Source: an uncultured Eubacterium sp. (GTDB lineage Bacteria > Bacillota > Clostridia > Oscillospirales > Acutalibacteraceae). From it: a stretch of DNA of 64,000 nt. Where the stretch lies: the NCBI GenBank assembly GCA_910583925.1, contig CAJTZJ010000001.1, forward strand, positions 149,511 to 213,510, in the 5' to 3' direction. A model generated the notes under the pieces. It searched no databases and was not told the DNA's origin. It saw nothing but the letters and a program-made list of their open reading frames with translations. Positions within the stretch are counted from its first letter, which is position 1; each line of letters starts with the position of its first letter. The translations under genes and the position numbers were made by a program. This document shows, in pieces, positions 17,017 to 23,988 of the stretch.

Positions 17017-19044
17017 TTAATAAATACCGCTTAACTCATTGCTGAAAGCGGATGTGACAGTGCTGTTTTTACTGTTTACCGCTCTGACTTTATAAGTATA
17101 TGTTTTTCCTTTAACAGCACCGCCGATTGTTGCTGAATTAGTATTTACAGTTTTCAGTAATCGATAAGAGCCGTTTGCAGTTTTAAGATAAATTTCGTAT
17201 GTATCTGCCCCGATAACCGTATTCCATGAAAGCGTAAAGGATGCGTTTGTATTTACCTTTATTTTCGGAATCGGTGTTACAAGTCTTTTATTATTGATTG
17301 CTGATACGGCTGAACTGAATGCCGATGTTATTGCACTGTTCCTGCTGTTGACTGCTCTTACCTTATAAGAGTATTTCTTGCCGTAATGCGCCGTACCCGT
17401 TGTAGTTGATGTTCCTGTAACTGTACGAAGAAGCTTATAACCTGTTCCGTTATCAATATATACATCATATTTATCTGCACCTGTAACTGTATTCCATGAA
17501 ATGGTAAATCCGCCGTTTGCATTTACAACTGTTTTTGCTGTTGGTGTTACAAGTCTTTTATTGTTGATTGCTGATACGGTTGAACTGAATGCCGATGTTA
17601 TTGCACTGTTCCTGCTGTTGACCGCTCTTACCTTATAAGAGTATTTCTTGCCGTAATGCGCCGTACCTGTTGTGGTTGATGTTCCTGTAACTGTACGAAG
17701 AAGCTTATAACCTGTTCCGTTATCAATATATACATCATATTTATCTGCACCTGTAACTGTATTCCATGAAATGGTAAATCCGCCGTTTGCATTTACGACC
17801 GCTTTTGCCGTTGGGGTCTGCAATCTGGTTATGGTAATGGTTTCGGTTTTAGTTGCTCCGCAAATAGTACAGGTATAGGTTTTGATTCCGTCTGATGAAA
17901 CAGTAGGCTCTTTCGTAATTGTTCCGTTGTCCCAAGAATGCGTATGGATGGGTGTATATGTGGCGTTAATTTTCATTTGTCCCGCAGAATAGCTTGCGTT
18001 AATCTTAACGGTATGTGTTTCATTTTCCCATTCTTGTGTTGAAAGCTGATATGCTGCAAGATTGTAAATGACGTCCTGATAGCCGGCAGGCATATTGGAA
18101 GTAACGGGGATATCAAAAGATTCTGCTCCTGTTTGAAGGTTTGTTTGTATAGAGTCTTCCAATGCGTCAGACCAGTTATGAATCAACCCGCTTTTAATAA
18201 AATAGTTGCAGGCAAGTGAATTTGATATATATCCATTATTCGGAGCGTGATCGGAATGTACCATATTCATAATTGTGTCATTCAGACCGAAATACAGATA
18301 GTTTTCATATGTATGATCGGAGTAGCCGTTGTCGTCCCATGTGACATCAACCTGATACCAGTTTCCGTCAATATATACAGCTGTCCAGACATGACCGTTT
18401 CCTTCGATTCGTCCGCTGGCAATTCCAACACGTCTGAGAAGCATTGTATATGCACGGTGATATGCCTCGCAGGTACCGGTTCCTCTTACAAGCGCACCCT
18501 CGGGATTGCAGTAAAGGTAAGAGTAATCGTATTCACAGTGATCTACTAACCAGTCATGCAGCCACAAGGCACGCTCGTAATCTGTTTTGCAGACTGCCGC
18601 ACACTCAGATGCAATCTGATCTGCAACTGCTTCAACGGTTGGGTATTCCGGGTCATTCAGAGTGACCTTTACAATTTTTCTTTTTGTTACAATAGGACGG
18701 GAATCCTTATCCATTACATAAAAATGAAGATAATAGACACCTGATGCATAAAATGTTATTTCAAATGTATTGTCTGTTTTATATCCCGGAAGACGGCTGG
18801 GATCCATTATAAAATACTGACCGTCTTCGCCATCTCTTGTAACATTGTTTAGAAGATATAAATAGTTGCCTGAACCTCCTGTAGCATTGAGCGTAAAGAC
18901 GGAAGGTTCTCCGCACTTTGCATCATATGAAACTGTCAGCGAGAGTGGGTCGTCTGTGGCAGAGAAAGCCTGAATCGGCAGTAAAGCCGAAAAAAGAAGC
19001 AGCAAAGTCATAAAGGATGCAGTTAAGCGTTTGTATTTTTTCAA
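17017..19044 (-). CDS. Secreted transglutaminase-like protein with fibronectin III-type repeats
   Basis: 675 residues. A signal peptide ends about residue 29 (LLPIQAFSA). A transglutaminase-like domain follows, with Cys192 in GTGTCEAYHRA, His218 in GNGHVWTAV and Asp233 in QVDVTWDD, the expected triad. Then come a short HSW...YTCTICGAT module and three fibronectin III-type repeats, two of them almost identical. The start is TTG: AAGGAG lies 7 bases upstream of it and no ATG fits. Such secreted TG-like proteins may be peptidases or cross-linkers on the cell surface; the substrate is unknown. It has no sortase signal, so it is released or held by its repeats. Confidence 0.85.
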   Translation of the reverse strand: MKKYKRLTASFMTLLLLFSALLPIQAFSATDDPLSLTVSYDAKCGEPSVFTLNATGGSGNYLYLLNNVTRDGEDGQYFIMDPSRLPGYKTDNTFEITFYASGVYYLHFYVMDKDSRPIVTKRKIVKVTLNDPEYPTVEAVADQIASECAAVCKTDYERALWLHDWLVDHCEYDYSYLYCNPEGALVRGTGTCEAYHRAYTMLLRRVGIASGRIEGNGHVWTAVYIDGNWYQVDVTWDDNGYSDHTYENYLYFGLNDTIMNMVHSDHAPNNGYISNSLACNYFIKSGLIHNWSDALEDSIQTNLQTGAESFDIPVTSNMPAGYQDVIYNLAAYQLSTQEWENETHTVKINASYSAGQMKINATYTPIHTHSWDNGTITKEPTVSSDGIKTYTCTICGATKTETITITRLQTPTAKAVVNANGGFTISWNTVTGADKYDVYIDNGTGYKLLRTVTGTSTTTGTAHYGKKYSYKVRAVNSRNSAITSAFSSTVSAINNKRLVTPTAKTVVNANGGFTISWNTVTGADKYDVYIDNGTGYKLLRTVTGTSTTTGTAHYGKKYSYKVRAVNSRNSAITSAFSSAVSAINNKRLVTPIPKIKVNTNASFTLSWNTVIGADTYEIYLKTANGSYRLLKTVNTNSATIGGAVKGKTYTYKVRAVNSKNSTVTSAFSNELSGIY
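17279..17818 (-). repeat. Two near-identical 270-bp tandem repeats (fibronectin III-type)
   Basis: Copies 17279-17548 and 17549-17818 encode the same 90 residues apart from a few substitutions. Most of their differences are silent or at the ends, pointing to a recent duplication or gene conversion. A third, diverged copy lies at about 17026-17278. Confidence 0.95.
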
Positions 19045-19088
19045 GAAAAAACTCCTTTCTTAATGAGGATTTTTTTATTATACCACAA

Positions 19089-19189
19089 GTACTGCATAAA
19101 GTGCAGTACACGGCAAAGCCGTGTATGGGCGGCAGTTTAAATTGAAGATGCAATGTTCTCCGAAACAATCAAAGATTTTGATTGTTTCG
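19089..19189 (-). repeat. Three consecutive hairpins in the leader of the transglutaminase-like gene
   Basis: Perfect inverted repeats at 19089-19096/19102-19109 (8 bp), 19108-19114/19118-19124 (7 bp) and 19161-19173/19177-19189 (13 bp). They lie 45-145 bases upstream of the TTG start and could be a structured leader, an operator or a small palindromic repeat element. Confidence 0.6.
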
Positions 19190-19247
19190 TGAAGTTATTA
19201 TATCATAAATGTATTTGCTTGTAAACTTGGACTGATTTAATTAAATA

Positions 19248-19281
19248 AAAACGGCAAATTCAGTAAGAATTGCCGTTTTTT
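19248..19281 (-). terminator. Terminator of the SDR/zinc-ribbon gene
   Basis: A 10-bp stem (19248-19257 with 19270-19279) with A and T runs on both sides, about 50 bases past the minus-strand stop. Confidence 0.75.
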
Positions 19282-19327
19282 GAAAATAACTTCTATAATA
19301 AACAATGTATATCCTTTTGTAATACGT

Positions 19328-20890
19328 TTATTTTTTTATATCGTCCCATTTAACTCCGTTTATATGGAATAAATCATCAAAATAATAAACATCGGTTTCG
19401 CTTTTTGAATGGCTTGGATACCATACTTGTGCAAAGAAAGGATTTGTTTTTGCAATGGAATTATAGTCCCATTTTTTTTGCGGAATAAAGCATTCGGGGC
19501 ACCAATGTCCGCCAAGCAGTATAAGAGCAGGGCTTGCTTCAAATTCTGCACCGCAGTGTCCGCATTTCCATTTCAGCTTTTCGGATAGGTTGCCCTTTTT
19601 CATGTTTTCGGATAAGCAGTCGCCGCCTCTGAATTTGGCGGCCATTTTCATATCCTCAATATCAAGCTCGCCTTCGGACTTATCTTCATCATATCCGTGA
19701 TCAAGCTTAAAGCGTTCGGAAATGCTTGTGTTTTTCTCAAACTTCATTATTTTAAAGTCGGCCCATTTTTTCGGAATGTTTTCCCAAGCTTCCTTAGAGC
19801 CGAAAAAGGCATTGATTCTAGTTGTGTTGTTTTTCTCAATCCAATCCAGTGTTCCGAAATCTGCAGTTAATGCAATTTTCTTCATAAAGGGTTTAACGAA
19901 AAATGCAACAACATCCTTTGATATTCTTTTTGCCAGCTTATATTCAAATTCAAGCTGACTTGCAAGGTATTTAAAATAATTTTTAATTGGCATATTTCCG
20001 CGGAAATGAAGATAATCATCAAGCTTATCGCTGTCTGCAAAGAAATGTCCGTGGAAATTTTTTGTTATAAACCAATTTGGTGCGAAAAGTTTTTCAGGGG
20101 AGGCAAGACCGAGTGTTTCAAGCAATATGCACATAAATTCATAATTTGAAATTCTGTATTCTTCTCCCGAGCCTATGTTATAAAAATGATTCCAGAAATC
20201 TTTGCCGAGATTTCCTGCCATATCTTCAAGAACAAGGTTGCACATTACTCTGCCTGCATCTTCAACGGTGCACCATTCAAGCACACCGTTAAGAGGAACA
20301 TGGTACATAATCGGATCAAGATTGTTAAGAATGCTTGGATAAAGTATTCCCGTCTGTCTGAGAACAACCCAGTTTTTAATTCCGCTTTCAACAAAAATGC
20401 GTTCCGCAACTGTTTTTGAAATAGCATAGTGATCATAAATAGAAATTTTAATCGGATCTCCGCATCTGCCCCAGTGAATCGGATAGTTTCTTCCGCCCGT
20501 CTGTGCTACAGAACCGATATAGCAAACCTTAATTGCATCGGGGTTGGGCTGAGCAAGCACTGCCTTGCAAATGTTTTCTGCAGCACCGATGTTGGTTTTT
20601 TGTGTTAAATAAGGTTTCCAGTCTGCAACAGGGGAAACCATTCCGCCTATATGAAGAATATAATCGCTGCCTGTAACGCCTTCAAGAATAGCATCATAAT
20701 CAAGAAAATCTCCCCATATAATCTTAACGTTCGGCTTTGCCATATACGGAGTAAGGAGTTCCATATTCTTTGTGCTTTTTCTTGCCAATATTTTCAAGTT
20801 GATTTTTGTCGGCTTTTTTAACATATATTTAATTGCAGACCAGCCCATAGTTCCTGTTCCGCCTGTTATAAATACTGTTTTTCTTGCCAT
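19328..20890 (-). CDS. NAD-dependent epimerase/dehydratase (extended SDR) with C-terminal zinc ribbon
   Basis: 520 residues. The Rossmann motif TGGTGTMG is near residue 8, and the catalytic tyrosine-lysine pair appears as YAISK near 155. A helical region follows to about residue 400. The last 120 residues carry CGHCG and, about 20 residues on, CPEC, a treble-clef or zinc-ribbon pattern, then a conserved-looking WDYNSIAKTNPFFAQVW segment. Extended SDRs act on nucleotide sugars or sterol-like substrates; the substrate here is unknown. An in-frame GTG at 20899 is rejected because the AGAGG site is 8 bases from the ATG at 20890. The zinc-ribbon fusion is unusual. Confidence 0.82.
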   Translation of the reverse strand: MARKTVFITGGTGTMGWSAIKYMLKKPTKINLKILARKSTKNMELLTPYMAKPNVKIIWGDFLDYDAILEGVTGSDYILHIGGMVSPVADWKPYLTQKTNIGAAENICKAVLAQPNPDAIKVCYIGSVAQTGGRNYPIHWGRCGDPIKISIYDHYAISKTVAERIFVESGIKNWVVLRQTGILYPSILNNLDPIMYHVPLNGVLEWCTVEDAGRVMCNLVLEDMAGNLGKDFWNHFYNIGSGEEYRISNYEFMCILLETLGLASPEKLFAPNWFITKNFHGHFFADSDKLDDYLHFRGNMPIKNYFKYLASQLEFEYKLAKRISKDVVAFFVKPFMKKIALTADFGTLDWIEKNNTTRINAFFGSKEAWENIPKKWADFKIMKFEKNTSISERFKLDHGYDEDKSEGELDIEDMKMAAKFRGGDCLSENMKKGNLSEKLKWKCGHCGAEFEASPALILLGGHWCPECFIPQKKWDYNSIAKTNPFFAQVWYPSHSKSETDVYYFDDLFHINGVKWDDIKK

Positions 20891-20927
20891 TCCAAACACC
20901 TCTAAATTCTAAACTAATTCTAAACTA

Positions 20928-20956
20928 ATTATATACAAAATATAAATTTATTTCAA
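20928..20956 (-). promoter_or_regulatory. Promoter of the SDR/zinc-ribbon gene
   Basis: Minus strand: TTGAAA, 17-base spacer, TATAAT. Just downstream of it (20905-20930) an 11-base AATTCTAAACT motif is repeated in tandem, a possible operator. Confidence 0.65.
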
Positions 20957-21026
20957 TAACCAAACTTTGTATAAATAATGAACATTTTTTTAATTGCTCT
21001 GATTTAACTTTACATTAAAATATGTA

Positions 21027-21055
21027 TTGACAATTTTGCTGTGTTGCGTTATCAT
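21027..21055 (+). promoter_or_regulatory. Promoter of metK
   Basis: TTGACA, 17-base spacer, TATCAT, ending 20 bases before the riboswitch. Confidence 0.8.
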
Positions 21056-21075
21056 AGTTGCAAAGTTAATAATAC

Positions 21076-21189
21076 CTTATCAAGAGTGGCGGAAGGACAG
21101 GCCTTGTGATGCCACAGCAACCTGCTTTTTCGGCAAGGTGCTAATTCCTGCGGTATGATTTAATTTTAATGATTAAACCGAGTGATGAG
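21076..21189 (+). ncRNA. SAM-I (S-box) riboswitch
   Basis: The core matches the S-box consensus: CTTATCAAGAG at the 5' end, GGACAGGCC, GCCACAGCAACC, AAGGTGCTAATTCC. P1 is formed by CTTATCA (21076-21082) with TGATGAG (21183-21189). It senses S-adenosylmethionine and represses metK when SAM is high. An antiterminator can form from CGAGTG (21179-21184) and CACTCG (21201-21206), which competes with both P1 and the terminator. Confidence 0.93.
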
Positions 21190-21196
21190 TTTACTG

Positions 21197-21224
21197 AACA
21201 CACTCGCCGGAGTGTGCTTTTTTT
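21197..21224 (+). terminator. Riboswitch-controlled terminator before metK
   Basis: A 7-bp stem CACACTC/GAGTGTG (21199-21205 with 21210-21216), loop GCCG, then T7. Located between aptamer and metK, it is the OFF-state expression platform. Confidence 0.9.
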
Positions 21225-21241
21225 ATGAAAGGAGAATTCTT

Positions 21242-22420
21242 ATGTCTAAATATTTATTTACAAGTGAATCCGTTACGAAAGGGCATCCTGATAAAATTTG
21301 TGATCAGATTTCGGATGCGATTCTTGATGCTATGATTGAGCAGGATCCTATGAGTCGTGTTGCCTGTGAAACCGCCTGCACAACAGGTCAGGTGCTGGTT
21401 ATGGGCGAAATTACATCAAATGCTCAGGTTGATATACCGTCTATTGTCAGAAAAACAGTTTGTGATATCGGATACGACAGTGATGAAAAGGGCTTTAACG
21501 GCAATACCTGCGCAGTGCTTGTTGCCCTTGATAAGCAGAGTACGGATATTGCTATGGGTGTTGATAAATCCTTTGAACTTAAAAATGATGAGGATGATGC
21601 GTATAATCTTAATGGCGCAGGTGATCAGGGTATGATGTTCGGTTATGCCTGTGACGAAACAGAAGAACTTATGCCTATGCCTATCAGCCTTGCCCATAAG
21701 CTTTCACTTAAGTTAACGGAGGTTCGTGAGAACGGAACACTTCCATATCTTTATGCCGATGGTAAAACACAGGTTACTGTTCAGTATGAGGATGGAAAGC
21801 CGGTTAAGGTAACTGCTGTTGTTGTTTCAAGTCAGCACAGTGCCGATGTTTCTCTTGAAGCATTAAGAAAAGATATTATTGATAAGGTTATTAAAACAAC
21901 CATTCCTGCTGAGCTTATGGATGATGAAACGGTTATTTATGTTAATCCTACAGGAAGATTTGTTATCGGCGGTCCTCAGGGAGACAGCGGACTTACAGGC
22001 AGAAAAATTATCGTTGATACATACGGCGGCTATGCCCGCCACGGCGGCGGTGCGTTCAGCGGTAAGGACCCGACTAAGGTAGACCGCAGCGCTGCTTATG
22101 CTTCCCGCTGGGTTGCTAAAAATATTGTTGCAGCAGGTCTTGCCAAAAGATGTGAAGTTGAGCTTGCTTATGCAATCGGTGTTGCAAAGCCTGTTTCAAT
22201 TATGGTTGATACTTTTGGTACAGGTATTAAATCAGATGAAGAAATCGGTGAAATTATCAATAAGGTGTTTGATTTAAGACCGTCAGCTATTATAGACCAT
22301 CTTGATTTAAGAAAGCCAATCTATAAGAATGTTGCTGCTTATGGTCATATGGGCAGAGAAGATCTTGGTGTTTCATGGGAAAAAACCGATATGACTGAGA
22401 AAATAAAAAAGTATATGTAA
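21242..22420 (+). CDS. metK: S-adenosylmethionine synthetase
   Basis: 392 residues, the usual length. It makes SAM from methionine and ATP. Diagnostic motifs are visible: GHPDK near the N-terminus, GAGDQG at about residue 125, and the P-loop-like segment GGAFSGKDPTKVDRSA. AAAGGAG lies 8 bases before the ATG at 21242. An in-frame upstream ATG at 21182 lies inside the riboswitch and is rejected. Expression is governed by the SAM-I riboswitch and terminator just upstream, a direct product feedback loop. Confidence 0.97.
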   Translation: MSKYLFTSESVTKGHPDKICDQISDAILDAMIEQDPMSRVACETACTTGQVLVMGEITSNAQVDIPSIVRKTVCDIGYDSDEKGFNGNTCAVLVALDKQSTDIAMGVDKSFELKNDEDDAYNLNGAGDQGMMFGYACDETEELMPMPISLAHKLSLKLTEVRENGTLPYLYADGKTQVTVQYEDGKPVKVTAVVVSSQHSADVSLEALRKDIIDKVIKTTIPAELMDDETVIYVNPTGRFVIGGPQGDSGLTGRKIIVDTYGGYARHGGGAFSGKDPTKVDRSAAYASRWVAKNIVAAGLAKRCEVELAYAIGVAKPVSIMVDTFGTGIKSDEEIGEIINKVFDLRPSAIIDHLDLRKPIYKNVAAYGHMGREDLGVSWEKTDMTEKIKKYM

Positions 22421-22475
22421 TTGTTTGTAAGGAGGGAATTTTTCTCTCCTTATCTTCTTGAAGGTGCAAGGTTTT

Positions 22476-23360
22476 ATGTTTGAATTAATTAAAATAAGCG
22501 AAAAATGCTATTATATAAACTGCCCTGCAAAAATCGGTATTTACAAGCAAAGCGAAAATGAGGTCTATTTAATAGACAGCGGAAATGATAGGGATGCTGG
22601 CAGAAAGGTTCGCAGAATTCTTGATGAAAACGGCTGGAAGCTGAAAGGTATTATGAATACACATTCCAATGCCGATCATATCGGCGGAAATCAATATCTT
22701 CAGCAGCAAACCGGGTGTAAAGTATTTGCAGATGGTATTGAAAAAGCGTTTACGGAATATCCTGTTTTAGAGCCATCTTTTCTTTACGGCGGTTTTCCTC
22801 CTAGGGATTTAAGACGCAAATTTCTTTTTGCAAAGCCAAGCAGTGCAGTGCCTTTCTGTGATAAGGATTTTCCCGATGAAATAGAAATAATACCTTTAAA
22901 GGGTCATTTTTTTGATATGACAGGCTTTCGTACGCCTGATAATGTTGTTTTTCTTGCAGATTGTTTAAGCAGCAGGGAAACGCTTGAAAAATACCGGATT
23001 TTTTTTATCTATGATGTTGCTGAATATCTTAAAACCCTTGATATGGTAAAAGAGCTTAAGGCGGATATTTTTGTACCTGCTCATTCAGAAGCAGCAACAG
23101 ATATCAGAGAGCTGGCAGAATTCAATCAGCAGATGGTTTATGAAATTGCGGATAGAATAACAGGATTACTGGAAACTCCGATGAACAGTGAGACTCTTTT
23201 AAAATGTATTTTTGATGAATATAATCTCAAAATGAATTTTGAACAGTATGTTCTTGTCGGAAGTACGGTGCGTTCCTATCTTGCGTGGCTTAAGGACAAT
23301 GGAAAGGTTACCGTTTCATTTGTTGATAATCAGCTTTTGTGGAGCAGAAATGAATATTGA
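22476..23360 (+). CDS. MBL-fold metallo-hydrolase with an altered metal motif
   Basis: 294 residues. The metallo-beta-lactamase fold is shown by THSNADHIGG (His63 to His68), GHFFDMTG, FLADC and PAHSE. The usual HxHxDH reads H-S-N-A-D-H, so the second histidine is asparagine. The last 80 residues look like a winged helix, seen in some MBL thioesterase or glyoxalase-II relatives. Substrate unknown. The ATG at 22476 is preferred to an in-frame TTG at 22458, which lacks a ribosome site. It follows metK by 55 bases with only a weak hairpin between (22428-22452), so read-through is possible. Confidence 0.85.
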   Translation: MFELIKISEKCYYINCPAKIGIYKQSENEVYLIDSGNDRDAGRKVRRILDENGWKLKGIMNTHSNADHIGGNQYLQQQTGCKVFADGIEKAFTEYPVLEPSFLYGGFPPRDLRRKFLFAKPSSAVPFCDKDFPDEIEIIPLKGHFFDMTGFRTPDNVVFLADCLSSRETLEKYRIFFIYDVAEYLKTLDMVKELKADIFVPAHSEAATDIRELAEFNQQMVYEIADRITGLLETPMNSETLLKCIFDEYNLKMNFEQYVLVGSTVRSYLAWLKDNGKVTVSFVDNQLLWSRNEY

Positions 23361-23367
23361 TTTTTAT

Positions 23368-23398
23368 GGACTTGTTCAGTTTTGAGCAAGTCCTTTTT
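23368..23398 (+). terminator. Terminator of the MBL gene
   Basis: An 11-bp stem with one wobble (23368-23378 with 23383-23393) and a T5 tail. Confidence 0.8.
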
Positions 23399-23418
23399 AC
23401 AGGTTAAGTGTGGTGTAA

Positions 23419-23487
23419 TACAAATTGTAAATAAATAATAAACAATTTGTAATATGTCTTTCGTATGAACGCATTACAAATTATAAT
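23419..23487 (+). promoter_or_regulatory. TACAAATT-type repeats and -10 box before the YhgE operon
   Basis: A near-palindrome TACAAATTGTA (23419-23429), and AATTTGTAAT (23444-23453) inverted against ATTACAAATT (23473-23482), directly abut a TATAAT at 23482-23487. The pattern suggests regulator half-sites at the promoter; no known regulator is assigned. Confidence 0.4.
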
Positions 23488-23520
23488 GAAATGTATAATT
23501 TGAAGAAATAGGTGTGAGCT

Positions 23521-23988
23521 ATGGCAGAAGACAATAAAATCAAAATAAAATATACTGCACATGATATTGCCGAAACTCAGTTAAAGGATTTTTCCAAAAA
23601 TCATTCTGCTGATAAATTTGAAGGCCATATTGTTAAAAAGTATTTCATTCTGAGTGAAAAATTATTATCAAGGGGCAGAAAGTACATAGATACGGTAAAT
23701 GCTCTTAAAGGAATTGCAATCGCTTTCTTTTTAATATTTACAGACTTTGCAATTTATATGGGACATAGCCATGGAAGCAAAATGCTTTGGTTTTCCATTT
23801 GGATTGCGTTGATATTTATTTTTGTTTTTGTATTTGTTGTTTTAGATTATTTTAAAAATGTCTTCCTCAGGAATTTAACCGATTTTATAGAGGATGTTGA
23901 GGAAACAGAATTTAAAGAGATCAATTTTGATGATTATGCAGAAGAGGAGGATGAAGATGAAAACAATTCTGAAAATATTCAGGCGTGA
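23521..23988 (+). CDS. Small two-helix membrane protein coupled to YhgE
   Basis: 155 residues of unknown family. Residues 1 to about 58 are polar and helical, two membrane helices lie at about 62-82 (GIAIAFFLIFTDFAIYMG) and 90-112 (a run of Ile, Phe and Val), and the last 35 residues are strongly acidic (YAEEEDEDENNSE). Its 3' end overlaps the YhgE start by 32 bases, so translation is coupled and the proteins probably work together. The ribosome site is weak (AGGTGTGAGCT). Confidence 0.8.
   Translation: MAEDNKIKIKYTAHDIAETQLKDFSKNHSADKFEGHIVKKYFILSEKLLSRGRKYIDTVNALKGIAIAFFLIFTDFAIYMGHSHGSKMLWFSIWIALIFIFVFVFVVLDYFKNVFLRNLTDFIEDVEETEFKEINFDDYAEEEDEDENNSENIQA

Noticed and set aside
17279..17818. 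CRISPR-like repetition
   Set aside because: The repeats are 270-bp coding fibronectin III-type units without spacers. No CRISPR array or cas gene was seen in the window.
21182..21241. A longer metK start
   Set aside because: The upstream in-frame ATG lies in the riboswitch and its terminator, and the AAAGGAG site serves the ATG at 21242.
22428..22452. Terminator between metK and the MBL gene
   Set aside because: The 7-bp stem has a long loop and no T run, so it is at best a weak pause site.
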